Source: Chloroflexota bacterium
GTDB taxonomy: Bacteria > Chloroflexota > Anaerolineae > Anaerolineales > UBA4823
DNA: 64,000 nt
NCBI GenBank assembly: GCA_029782365.1
Contig: JAKOUW010000017.1
Span: 248,001-312,000, forward strand
Direction of reading: 5' to 3'
The notes under the pieces are model-generated. The model had not been told where the DNA came from. It made no database searches and saw only the letters and a list, made by a program, of their open reading frames with translations. Positions 1-8,933 of the stretch are shown piece after piece. The position numbers were made by a program, and so were the translations under genes. Each line of letters starts with the position of its first letter. Within the stretch, counting starts at the first letter, position 1.

Positions 1-1089
1 GTCGGCATCCCTGAAAGAAATGCCATTTTCGGAAAATTGGGCGGGGAAAGCATTTCGATGCACGATGACACAGCGAAAATCATCCGCATTCTGAAAGATT
101 TTCCGACACTGTCCGACGGCAGGGAAGCGTTGTTCGTTTTCCTGGATTTCATCAGCTACATGTTTGGCGAAGATAAAGAAAAATATTTTCTCACGGGATT
201 AAAAGATTCGTATAAACCGACCACTTTCAAAACGGGCGCGCCCGCTCCGCTGGATCGCCCCCTTTCAGATCTGCTGTATTACAAAGTAGATCATGTTCCC
301 CAAGTGGACCTGGTTACCCGAGAGCTGGCGCAGGTGCGCAGCCAGGCGAACAATCTGATGCTGTGCGTCGTGCAGGGGAGTTGGAACCAGGCGCCCGATA
401 AGTTGATGGAACGCCTGAAGGTCGAGATTTTGCCGGAATTGCTGGGCATGGAAACGCTGAAACCGTATTCCCTGGCCTGGCCCGATCCCTCCACGAGCCT
501 GGCTGAGCTGCCGGCGCAGTTCGAGATGAACCTGGGCAAGCAGGTTTTCGGCCAGGCGTACACCGCGGGTAAAACGCGCCTGGAAATCCAGGATATGATC
601 TCTCGCCAAACTACGCTCGTGCACACCTCAGTAGCCTCCGATACCTTTGCCCAATGCGGTATCGAGGGACTTGAAAAATACCTTGAGTTTTGGGACGCCT
701 GGCCTCACCTGGCGCCTACCCAGCGCCTGTTCGTTTACCTGTTTTTGGAATTGAAACCGGCTGAAAAACAAGGGCTGTTCAGCCTGTTCACCCGCTCACC
801 GCAAGAAAAGCTGGATCGATTCCTGGAACGCATCAAAGCCGGCCCACAGAAATCCGCCCGCCAGGTGGTGCTGCCCCCGTTGAGCGGCGCGAAAAAACAG
901 CATGCGATTAACTGGGTGGAGCGCGAAGAGGTTGCCAGCCGCTGTGAAGTGGGCAGGGTGCAGTATGAGCTGAGCAAGTATTACCAACTACCCAACGGCA
1001 GAGACAAAGAAACGGCGCCAGTGCTGGAGCTGGTGGACAATCTGAAGGCCTGGATTGCAGCCTTTCCACGCCAATCAAATGGAGGATAA
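1..1089 (+). CDS. iSTAND-like regulatory protein of a MoxR-vWA conflict system (5' end outside window)
   Basis: The frame is open to the left edge, so the true start is probably outside. TTG at 37 and ATG at 58 are possible internal starts without a convincing ribosome site. The N-terminal ~70 residues are helical and resemble effector-associated domains. From about residue 105 (counted from 37) the chain has the look of an inactive STAND module: a strand followed by GSWNQAPDK where an active P-loop would have GxxxxGK[ST], and near the end a PPLSGAKKQHAINW stretch. The stop lies 3 bases before the MoxR gene, whose ribosome site sits inside this reading frame. I infer a regulatory or sensor partner of the next two genes. 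The family assignment rests on pattern memory, not on a search. Confidence 0.5.
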   Translation, partial: VGIPERNAIFGKLGGESISMHDDTAKIIRILKDFPTLSDGREALFVFLDFISYMFGEDKEKYFLTGLKDSYKPTTFKTGAPAPLDRPLSDLLYYKVDHVPQVDLVTRELAQVRSQANNLMLCVVQGSWNQAPDKLMERLKVEILPELLGMETLKPYSLAWPDPSTSLAELPAQFEMNLGKQVFGQAYTAGKTRLEIQDMISRQTTLVHTSVASDTFAQCGIEGLEKYLEFWDAWPHLAPTQRLFVYLFLELKPAEKQGLFSLFTRSPQEKLDRFLERIKAGPQKSARQVVLPPLSGAKKQHAINWVEREEVASRCEVGRVQYELSKYYQLPNGRDKETAPVLELVDNLKAWIAAFPRQSNGG

Positions 1090-1092
1090 TGT

Positions 1093-2091
1093 ATGAGCTT
1101 TCCCTTTTATCGCGGGCAGGGTACGCCCCTGCCGACCGAGCCGGTCAACCTGCCTGTGCCGAGACGCGCCCAACTGCAAGATCCAACCGGCTACCGGGCA
1201 GATGCCGGGCTGGCAGATGCCGCCAACGTGGCCCTTTTGCTCGGACAGCCGCTTCTGCTGACTGGTGAAGCGGGCACTGGCAAAACGCTTTTCGCCTACA
1301 GCCTGGCAATGGAGCTCGGCAATCTGCCTGTTTTGAAATTCGAGACCAAATCCTCCAGCGCGGCGCAAGATTTATTTTATTCGTACGACGCCCTGAAACG
1401 CTTTCAAAACGCCCGCGGCGGACAAAGCGACGACAGCGCCCTGCCGTATATTACTTACCGCGCCCTGGGTGAAGCCATCTTGCGCACACACGCGCTGGAG
1501 GATGTCCAGCCTTTCCTGCCGCCGGGCTTCGCCCACCCTGGACGCAGCCGCTCGGTGGTGTTGATCGATGAGATCGACAAAGCGCCGCGCGACTTTCCCA
1601 ACGATATGCTCAACGAGTTGGAGAACATGTACTTCCGCATCCCTGAGCTGGAGAACGCCCAACTGCGAGCCGATCCGGACCTTCTACCGGTCGTGGTCGT
1701 CACCAGCAACTCTGAAAAAGACCTGCCAGATGCCTTCCTGAGGCGCTGTTGTTATTATCACATCCAGTTCCCCGAGCCCGAACGACTGAAGGAAATTGTC
1801 GCCGGACGCCTTGGCCTAAACACGGCTGGGAGCAACGCTTTTATTGACGCAGCCCTGGAATTGTTCGCGCTGCTGCGCCAGCCATCTGCTGGCCTGCGCA
1901 AGTGGCCGGCTACCGCCGAGTTGTTGGGCTGGATGTTGGTCATGCGCCAGATGGAGCCGCAAAAGGAGAATCCCCTGGATGATCCCAGCCTGGCTCTGCG
2001 CACACTGAGCAACCTGATCAAAACCTCGTCTGACCAGACCATCGCCCAGAAACTGGTGCAGGGATGGATCGACAAACGCAGCCAAAAATAA
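1093..2091 (+). CDS. MoxR-family AAA+ ATPase
   Basis: A 332-residue AAA+ ATPase of the MoxR type. Walker A is GEAGTGKT (58-65), Walker B is VVLIDEIDKA (155-164), and the sensor-1 and arginine-finger region is VVVTSNSEKDLPDAFLRR (about 201-218). MoxR ATPases act as chaperones that remodel vWA-domain partners. Here the next gene overlaps this one by 28 bases and encodes a vWA-like protein, which matches the known MoxR-vWA pairing. GGAGG lies 8 bases before the ATG. The combination with an iSTAND-like gene points to the vWA-MoxR associated conflict systems rather than to a metal-insertion role. Confidence 0.88.
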   Translation: MSFPFYRGQGTPLPTEPVNLPVPRRAQLQDPTGYRADAGLADAANVALLLGQPLLLTGEAGTGKTLFAYSLAMELGNLPVLKFETKSSSAAQDLFYSYDALKRFQNARGGQSDDSALPYITYRALGEAILRTHALEDVQPFLPPGFAHPGRSRSVVLIDEIDKAPRDFPNDMLNELENMYFRIPELENAQLRADPDLLPVVVVTSNSEKDLPDAFLRRCCYYHIQFPEPERLKEIVAGRLGLNTAGSNAFIDAALELFALLRQPSAGLRKWPATAELLGWMLVMRQMEPQKENPLDDPSLALRTLSNLIKTSSDQTIAQKLVQGWIDKRSQK

Positions 2092-5000
2092 ATTCAACGC
2101 AAGGGAAATCGGCGCTGTCAACGGCGCTTCCTGATGCGCCAACGAGCGAGCCGGCTGTCGCGTCTGGGCTGTGGTTCAGCGCGGATGAACTGACCGATTT
2201 CATAGAGGATTTGCACGCCCACGGCTACAACATTGGAGTGGGCGAGCACATCGCCGCTCAAAACCTGGTGCTGGCGTTGGCAGCGCGCGGTGTGGACATG
2301 AGCGACCCGGCGCGCCTGAAACGATTGTTGGGGCCTCTGCTGGTCAGCACACGCACCGAACAGGAGGATTTTTCCGGGCGCTTTGACGAGTGGGCGGCAA
2401 GATTCAAACCCAACGACCAGGTAATCCCACCCAGGCCGCGCCGCAGGGTAGCCTGGCAGCCCGTTTTAACCATCCTGGTTTTCGGGGTCGTGGCGCTGGC
2501 CCTGGTGGTGATTGTTGCATTCTTTCTCATAGGGGCTATTTTCGGCAATGCCATTGGTAGTTTATTCCTGTCATCGGCCACTGGAACTTCACCTGCAGCC
2601 ACCACCCAGGCGGCTTCACCGCTCGGTGGAATCGACTATGTCTGGCTGCTATGGGCGTTCGTCTTTGGAGCCGCGCTGATCTTCCTGCTCGCCCTATTAC
2701 CGCGCATCATCGCCATGCCCTTCTTGCAGCGCGCCAGCCTCCAGGAACCCCCAGACCTGACAACTTTAAACCTGGCAGCCGATGCCGGGCAGGCGCTTTT
2801 CCCGAACCTGACATACCTGCACCTGGCGCAAGGATTGCGCCAGCGTGTGGAGGTGCCTGCGCGTGAATTGGATGTGACGCGCACGGTCCAGCGCACCATT
2901 CAGCGTGGCGGCTGGTTCACGCCAGCTTTCACTGTACGGCGCATCATGCCCGAATACCTGGTTTTGATTGATCGCTCTGGAGCAGGCGACCACCAGGCGC
3001 GATTCGTCGCCGAAATGATCAGCCAACTGCGCCAGCACAATGTGTATATGAGCGCTTATTATTTCGATGGTGACCCGCGCTTGTGTTTTGCATTGGAAGG
3101 CGGCCCTCCAGAAACCCTGTGGGAGATCACAACGAAGGGCAACCACCAGCGCCTGATCATCTTCTCAGACGGCGCTGGCTTGCTCCACCCGTTGACCGGT
3201 GAGCTGCAAGACTGGTTGAACCTTTTCAATCCGCTGGCTCAGCGCGCCCTGGTGACTCCGCTGCCTGTGGATCAGTGGGGCTACAGCGAACAGCAGCTCA
3301 GCCAGCGTTTCCAACTCTTGCCGTTATCATCAGAAGGATTGATGCTGTTCATTAAATCTTTCCAGGGCGTGGAGACCGCACCCGAGCTGCCCGACCGCAG
3401 GTCGGCTCAACTCCCCGATGAACTGCGGCTTCGGCCGCTGCGCTGGCTGGCGCAGTCTCCGCCGGAACCGCCCGAGGTGGAAAGCATGCTCGGCCGGTTG
3501 CACCGCTATCTGGGTGATGAGGGCTACCTTTGGCTGAGCGCCTGTGCGGTGTATCCGGAGATTCATTGGGAGCTTACGCTTTTTCTCGGTGAAAAGCTGC
3601 AGGAGCAGCCCGAATTGTTCGGCAAAACAAAATCTGATGAGCCAAGCCTGCTGACACCGCGCCGTCTGGTAAACCTGGCGCGCCTGCCCTGGCTGCGGGC
3701 TGGCAAGATGCCCGACTGGCTGCGATTGAGCCTGGTAGGTGGCTTGAGCAAAGCCCAGGAGCAGGCCATCCGCCAGGCCTTGAGCAAAGTGCTGGATACC
3801 GCCATCGAAGAAAAGGACAAAAATCTGCGCTTGCAGGTGGCCGGGGGCAGTGTTCTGCGCAATTTACTGCTCCGCCATTGGAGACGAACTGCCAAGAGCG
3901 GCAGTCCGTACCGCGATATTGTTTACTTGTCGTACATGAGCGGGCAGAATCCAAATCGTTTGGCGGTGCGACTGCCCGAAACCGTGCGCCGCCTGATGAG
4001 GGCACGGCGCACGGGACAATCTATCCCGCCATTGCCGCAGGTGTTCAAGCGCGAAAACATCACCCAGGCCTTGAATTGGATTTTCCAAAGCAGTATCGGC
4101 GCTGTGCTCGGAAGCCTGGTGGGGCTGATCCTGTTGGTATTTCTCAATTTAGCCCAGACTTCTTTTCTTACCCGCATGTTTATCGAAACCTTCTCGATCG
4201 GTTTCATGGCCATTTTCCAGGCCTGGTGGCTTTACCGCCAGTCGCAGAGCTCAATGCAAGAAAAATCCGACCGCCAACCGCTGGTTTTCAGCGCGGCCTC
4301 TGTTTTCGCCTGGTTGGTGGCCAGCCTGGTCAGCGCAGCGATTGGCTGGACATTTGTGGAGCATCTTTCGATCGGCGGCTGGTATTACTACCTTCTCCCG
4401 GGGTTAGCCTACGGGCTCAGCCAGGGTGTCGTGCTCGACCGGCACAGCCGGCGCGGCTGGTGGTGGCTGCCGGGTATGGCGGCCGCCTGGCTGGTCAGCC
4501 TGGTGATCATGGAATCCCTGGGATTGACCGTTTCGAATGGTTCGATCAGCCAGAGCAATTCTATCTCGACTCAGTCATCGATTGTTTTCCTGCTCATCCT
4601 CAACCTTGAAATCTTATTGACCAACCTGCTGACAGCACCTCTCCTGGTCTGGCTGCTGCAACCGGCAGCCCTGCGGGAGGAAATTAGCTGGGGCCAGCCT
4701 TTCCGGCGCTGGTTTAAAGGCGCTGACGATCCGGCGGCAAGCAGAAGCCAGGTGCAAATTGGGTCGATCAAAGTCGTGCTGCCGGTGCAGATGCGCTTCC
4801 TGGGTCTGTGGTTGGTCGTTTCGGTCGCTTGGGCCGGGCTGTATTATGCCCTCATCCAACCCTGGCTGCCAACCCTCTTCGGCTCAAGCGACCCAACCTC
4901 GATTGTGGCAGAAATCGTGGTGCCGATGCTCGTTTCGAACCTGCTGCAGTGGTATGTGCTGGCACGTTGTGCCGGCGTCGGGTTAGATTACGCCTGGTTT

Positions 5001-6065
5001 GGCAGCGCGGCCGGGGTGATCACCAACGCCGGTTTGTATATGGCCAATTTAAACAGCACGATCCTTTCTACCCTCGCTCCTGGCGTTGAAGCTCTGGCAC
5101 AGGTTTTCCCGCTGAATCGTATCAGCCGGCGCGCCTGGATATGGACGCCGATTGTGATCATCGAGTCGCTGGTGATGAGCCAGGTGCAATCTCTGCTTGG
5201 CTACCCTCAGGTGAGCAGTTCCACCGATCTCACGCTTCGACTGATTGAGACCACCATAACAGCGTTGATCACCGGCCTTGCGCTGCTGTGGATCTTACAG
5301 CCGGTCTGGCAGCCTTCAATGGATGATGTGAAGAGCCGCCCAACCCAAAATTTCGCCAACCAGGCACCTAACAAACCGGCGACCAAAGTAAGCAAAACGG
5401 CTGAGATAAACCAAGAGCAGTCATCCAGTATCAGCGAATCCCTGGAGAGTGGCAGTGCCGCTCGACCTCGCTCCCGGCTGGCGCAGGCGCGCGGACGCGA
5501 ATTATATAATTATGAATTTAAAGAAGCCTATTCGGTGTTCCAGAATGGGCTGGATTACAGCCAGGTGCGAATTTTTGAAGATTACAGCCTGCCGACCGTG
5601 CTCGATCGCTTCGGTCGCTGGCTGAGGCGCATGCCGCCGCCCGGACCCAACGATTTCAACGCCATCACGATCGGTTATAACATCTATCTTCCCATCGAAC
5701 TGCCTACTTCTTATCCGGAGCCAGACTCACCTGATAGCTTCAAATTGGAATGGCTGATTCATGAGCTGACGCACTGTTGGCAGTTCGAGCACGAGGGGTT
5801 GGCGGCGTTATGGCGGAGTCTGACAGTGTTGTTCCGGCCAGTCCCATTCGATTTCGGCGGCCGCGAAGCGTTGATCATGGCTCAAAAGCAGGGCAAGCGC
5901 TTGCGCGACTTCAACATTGAACAACAGGCCGAGATTGTGCGCGGCTACTACAACTGCCTGCACAACAGCCAGGAGACTGGCGCATTTCGGCCTTTCATTG
6001 AGGAGCTGAGCGGCGCAGGGGAAGCCAAGCCAACCCAGCCCCCCGATAACAACTTCACCAAGTAA
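2064..6065 (+). CDS. Large vWA-like, polytopic membrane protein with C-terminal HExxH peptidase-like domain
   Basis: A 1333-residue protein. Residues 35-115 resemble the helical region found before CoxE-type vWA domains. Membrane helices lie near 132-165 and 192-215. Residues 296-420 look like a vWA domain with a degraded MIDAS: LIDRSGA (301-307) in place of DxSxS, and FSDG (367-370). A helical region follows (455-620), then about ten more membrane helices (670-1080), a polar linker (1085-1140) and a C-terminal domain with HELTHCWQ (1233-1240), a zinc-metallopeptidase signature of the DUF4157-like kind. It overlaps the MoxR gene by 28 bases. I infer a membrane-tethered effector whose peptidase is controlled through the vWA-MoxR interface. 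No substrate can be proposed. Confidence 0.6.
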   Translation: MDRQTQPKINSTQGKSALSTALPDAPTSEPAVASGLWFSADELTDFIEDLHAHGYNIGVGEHIAAQNLVLALAARGVDMSDPARLKRLLGPLLVSTRTEQEDFSGRFDEWAARFKPNDQVIPPRPRRRVAWQPVLTILVFGVVALALVVIVAFFLIGAIFGNAIGSLFLSSATGTSPAATTQAASPLGGIDYVWLLWAFVFGAALIFLLALLPRIIAMPFLQRASLQEPPDLTTLNLAADAGQALFPNLTYLHLAQGLRQRVEVPARELDVTRTVQRTIQRGGWFTPAFTVRRIMPEYLVLIDRSGAGDHQARFVAEMISQLRQHNVYMSAYYFDGDPRLCFALEGGPPETLWEITTKGNHQRLIIFSDGAGLLHPLTGELQDWLNLFNPLAQRALVTPLPVDQWGYSEQQLSQRFQLLPLSSEGLMLFIKSFQGVETAPELPDRRSAQLPDELRLRPLRWLAQSPPEPPEVESMLGRLHRYLGDEGYLWLSACAVYPEIHWELTLFLGEKLQEQPELFGKTKSDEPSLLTPRRLVNLARLPWLRAGKMPDWLRLSLVGGLSKAQEQAIRQALSKVLDTAIEEKDKNLRLQVAGGSVLRNLLLRHWRRTAKSGSPYRDIVYLSYMSGQNPNRLAVRLPETVRRLMRARRTGQSIPPLPQVFKRENITQALNWIFQSSIGAVLGSLVGLILLVFLNLAQTSFLTRMFIETFSIGFMAIFQAWWLYRQSQSSMQEKSDRQPLVFSAASVFAWLVASLVSAAIGWTFVEHLSIGGWYYYLLPGLAYGLSQGVVLDRHSRRGWWWLPGMAAAWLVSLVIMESLGLTVSNGSISQSNSISTQSSIVFLLILNLEILLTNLLTAPLLVWLLQPAALREEISWGQPFRRWFKGADDPAASRSQVQIGSIKVVLPVQMRFLGLWLVVSVAWAGLYYALIQPWLPTLFGSSDPTSIVAEIVVPMLVSNLLQWYVLARCAGVGLDYAWFGSAAGVITNAGLYMANLNSTILSTLAPGVEALAQVFPLNRISRRAWIWTPIVIIESLVMSQVQSLLGYPQVSSSTDLTLRLIETTITALITGLALLWILQPVWQPSMDDVKSRPTQNFANQAPNKPATKVSKTAEINQEQSSSISESLESGSAARPRSRLAQARGRELYNYEFKEAYSVFQNGLDYSQVRIFEDYSLPTVLDRFGRWLRRMPPPGPNDFNAITIGYNIYLPIELPTSYPEPDSPDSFKLEWLIHELTHCWQFEHEGLAALWRSLTVLFRPVPFDFGGREALIMAQKQGKRLRDFNIEQQAEIVRGYYNCLHNSQETGAFRPFIEELSGAGEAKPTQPPDNNFTK

Positions 6066-6119
6066 GCGGCAGCGACATACCAAGGGGCGTGCATCGACAA
6101 TACAGCCTGGCGCCTGCGT

Positions 6120-6917
6120 TCAGGAACCCGTCGAGCCGTAGTGCTTTAAGCCGAAGAGCCACACTCGGTAGGCCAACACCAACAGCAAAGCCGCCACCAG
6201 CGGGCCTATCCAGGCCAGCGCGCCGACATCTCGTCCGGCGAGGTAGCTGGCGGGATAAAACGAAGCGAAACCGAACGGAATGATCCAGGTCAGGCCGAGC
6301 TTGATCACCTGGTTATACATATCCAAAGGGTAAAAAGCGAATTCGTGCGTGGCATGCACAATCTGCGTGACCGGCACCGACTCGATGATCCAGAAGGCCG
6401 AAGTGGCCGTGACCAGGTTGAGACCTATGAAGATCATCCCGCCGGAAAGCGTCATCACGACTAAATAAGCCAGGTTGAAAAACGACCAGGGGATATGCAG
6501 CGCCTGGCTGGCATACACGACCAGCGCCGCGCCCACCAGGAAGTCGCCAATGCCATCATGGCAGAAGCGGTCCGCCAGCAGGTGGAAGAGCGGATTGATC
6601 GGGCGCACCATGAAGCGGTCGAACGAACCCGTCCGTATATAGGCGTGACCCAGCGTCCACAAATTATCGGCAAACATGTGCGAGATCGACTTGGACAGGT
6701 GGATCAGCCCGTAAATCAGCAGCAATTCTGGGAATGTCCAGCCGTTCAGGCTGGGCACCTGACGCATGATCGCCCACACCCCCACCAGCCCCACGCTTTG
6801 CACCAGCACGAACGAGAAGGCGCCGATGAAGAAATTTAAGCGGTATTCCATCAAAATTTTCAGACGCTGGATGAAGAACAAGCCGTACAAACGAGTGTAG
6901 CGCGAAAACCAGGGCAT
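6120..6917 (-). CDS. ABC-2 type permease subunit
   Basis: A 265-residue polytopic protein with about six membrane helices, similar in layout to ABC-2 permeases of the PF06182 kind. A longer reading starts at 7016, but the ATG at 6917 is preceded by GGGAGG and begins 3 bases after the upstream stop, so I use it (MPWFSRYTRLYG...). It is the last of three minus-strand genes (ATPase, permease, permease), forming a heteromeric exporter. The substrate is unknown; such two-permease systems are usually annotated as drug or polysaccharide exporters without proof. Confidence 0.8.
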   Translation of the reverse strand: MPWFSRYTRLYGLFFIQRLKILMEYRLNFFIGAFSFVLVQSVGLVGVWAIMRQVPSLNGWTFPELLLIYGLIHLSKSISHMFADNLWTLGHAYIRTGSFDRFMVRPINPLFHLLADRFCHDGIGDFLVGAALVVYASQALHIPWSFFNLAYLVVMTLSGGMIFIGLNLVTATSAFWIIESVPVTQIVHATHEFAFYPLDMYNQVIKLGLTWIIPFGFASFYPASYLAGRDVGALAWIGPLVAALLLVLAYRVWLFGLKHYGSTGS

Positions 6918-6919
6918 GC

Positions 6920-7771
6920 TCAGCCTCCCTGCACCGTGATCTTGCGCACTGAGAAATTGAAAAACCAGCGCGAAGCCAGCAGAAGTCCAACCAACCAAGA
7001 AATTTGCGCCAGCCACAACTGCGGCGCCTCGCTGAGCGGCAGAATGCCGCTCAACAGCGCCACCGGGGTGTAGATGATCTTGCTAAACGGTAAGAAGTCA
7101 CTTATACGCTGCAGCCAATCGGGGAACATGGCCAAGGGTAAAAGAGCGCCGCTGAAGAGCAGGGAAACCGCTTCGCGCACCACTCCCAGTCCCCACGTTT
7201 CGGTGCTGTAAAAAGCCAGGCAGGCATACAGCCAATCAAAGCAAAAGGAGACTGCCTGCGCCAGGAAAAATGACAGCGCAAACGCTCCCCACACAGCCAG
7301 GCTGGCGGGCGGGCGCAGTCCGAAGAACACCATCGCCACCACCACCAGCGGCAGCTTGGTGAGCAAGTTCATGCCCGTCATAGCCAGTTGTTCCAGGTAA
7401 CTGCGTCCCTGGTAATCTACCGGACGCAGCAGTTCTACGGCAATCAAACCCTCGCGAATGGCGTAGCCAAAATTGAAAATTTGGCGCGTTTCCAACGTTG
7501 GGCCAAGGATGCGCGTCCACAACATGTAACCCAGGGTTTGCGCCAGGGTTAAGCCGCTGATGGTTGCCTGGGCGCTGTTGCTGTAGATGGCGCGCCAGAA
7601 ATAAACAAAGACCAGCATTGTGAACAACTGCATGACAATTTCAGCCCAAAACCACATGCCATAGGCCAGGAAAACCTTCGGGACGATCGTTAGAAAAGCC
7701 GCGCTCAGGCGCAGAGTACGGCGCAGGCTGGCGCGCAAGCCGTTCGGAGAGGAAGCCGTCAAACTGCTCAT
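6920..7771 (-). CDS. ABC-2 type permease subunit
   Basis: A 283-residue membrane protein with about six helices and the general features of ABC-2 permeases. It starts inside the ATPase stop codon (ATGA overlap at 7768-7771), so the two are translationally coupled, and it is followed closely by the second permease. The two permeases are only distantly alike, so the transporter is likely a heterodimer with one ATPase gene supplying both nucleotide-binding subunits. No accessory or regulator gene adjoins the set to hint at the substrate. Confidence 0.82.
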   Translation of the reverse strand: MSSLTASSPNGLRASLRRTLRLSAAFLTIVPKVFLAYGMWFWAEIVMQLFTMLVFVYFWRAIYSNSAQATISGLTLAQTLGYMLWTRILGPTLETRQIFNFGYAIREGLIAVELLRPVDYQGRSYLEQLAMTGMNLLTKLPLVVVAMVFFGLRPPASLAVWGAFALSFFLAQAVSFCFDWLYACLAFYSTETWGLGVVREAVSLLFSGALLPLAMFPDWLQRISDFLPFSKIIYTPVALLSGILPLSEAPQLWLAQISWLVGLLLASRWFFNFSVRKITVQGG

Positions 7772-8820
7772 GGCTGTCTCTCATTTTCTGGCTGATTGAG
7801 CGCGCCCAGGTAAATCTGACGCACGATGCCTGCCAGGTCAGGTTCGGCGATGGAAAAATCCAACACCTCCACCTGTTCCATGAGAGAGGCAGCCACCTGG
7901 CTGGCGCTGGTTTCCAATCGGTCGAAGCGCACCACCAACCGTTTACAACACACTTCGTCATCCTCCACCGCCGCCTGGGCGCTGGGCGGCAGACGCAACC
8001 CAGCCGTGATCTGCTCCAGGCGGTTGAACAATTGCGGCGCCACCTCGAATGTCAGGATGCGCTGCCGCCCGAAACGCTCACGGATTGTGCTGAGCGGCCC
8101 GTCGTATATCAACTTGCCGCTGTCGATAATGATCACACGCTGGCACAGCTCTTCGATGTCGCCCAAGTCGTGGGTGGTCAGGATAATGGTCGTGCCATGC
8201 GTCTGGTTGTGCTGGCGCACAAAGGTGCGGATCTTTTCTTTCACCAGCAAGTCGAGGCCAATTGTGGGCTCGTCCAGGTAGAGCACGCGCGGCTCGTGAA
8301 TCAAGGCGGCGGCAAGCTCAGCGCGCATTTTCTGGCCCAGCGACATATTGCGGATGGGTGTCTTGAAAAGCTCCTTGAGTTCCAGTATCTCGCCAAACTG
8401 CTCGAGAAGTTGTTTGTAGCGCGGTGCAGGAATGTCGTAGATGCCCGCCACCAGATTGAGCGATTCGATCAGCGCCAGGTCCCACCACAACTGCGTGCGT
8501 TGGCCAAAGACCACGCCTATCTCGCGGGCGTTGGCCACGCGCTGGCGGTGCGGGTCGCGGCCCAGCACGCGCACGCTGCCGCTGGTGGGCGTCAGGATGC
8601 CGGTCAGCATCTTGATCGTCGTGGACTTGCCTGCCCCGTTGACGCCGATGTAACCGACGATTTCACCGGGATCGATTTGCAGACTGATGCCGTCCACGGC
8701 AGTTTTATACGTGTAATGTGGTTTAAACAACGCCTTGAACGCCCCACCCAGGCCGGGTTCTTTCTGAACAATGTTAAAGGTTTTGGTCAGGTTGTGCGTG
8801 AGGATAGCTGGTTCGGTCAT
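7768..8820 (-). CDS. ABC exporter ATP-binding protein
   Basis: A 350-residue ATPase. The Walker A loop is GVNGAGKST, the signature is the variant MSLGQKMRAE, Walker B is VLYLDEPTIGLD, and the switch histidine is in LTTHD. A C-terminal extension of ~110 residues after the nucleotide-binding domain is typical of ATPases paired with ABC-2 permeases. No clear Shine-Dalgarno sequence precedes the ATG. Instead a short inverted repeat (CCGGT, six bases, ACCGG at 8822-8837) lies directly against the start codon and could act on initiation. It heads the three-gene exporter operon. Confidence 0.92.
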   Translation of the reverse strand: MTEPAILTHNLTKTFNIVQKEPGLGGAFKALFKPHYTYKTAVDGISLQIDPGEIVGYIGVNGAGKSTTIKMLTGILTPTSGSVRVLGRDPHRQRVANAREIGVVFGQRTQLWWDLALIESLNLVAGIYDIPAPRYKQLLEQFGEILELKELFKTPIRNMSLGQKMRAELAAALIHEPRVLYLDEPTIGLDLLVKEKIRTFVRQHNQTHGTTIILTTHDLGDIEELCQRVIIIDSGKLIYDGPLSTIRERFGRQRILTFEVAPQLFNRLEQITAGLRLPPSAQAAVEDDEVCCKRLVVRFDRLETSASQVAASLMEQVEVLDFSIAEPDLAGIVRQIYLGALNQPENERQP

Positions 8821-8860
8821 GCCGGTATTGTAACCGGAAATGTAGCCATGCGGAGACTTC

Positions 8861-8903
8861 TTGACGTGTGGGGATATTTTTGATAATATTGATAAAAATT
8901 ATC
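8861..8903 (+). promoter_or_regulatory. Promoter with overlapping palindrome for the 8934-11315 genes
   Basis: TTGACG (8861-8866) and TAATAT (8884-8889) are 17 bases apart. The inverted repeat GATAAT (8882-8887), ten bases, ATTATC (8898-8903) covers the -10 box and probable start site, where a repressor would block polymerase. A MarR-type repressor is plausible because Bacillus MhqR controls a similar gene set, but the sequence is not the MhqR box. Confidence 0.45.
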
Positions 8904-8933
8904 CCTTAAAGTTTAGCCACACGAGGTCTCTCC

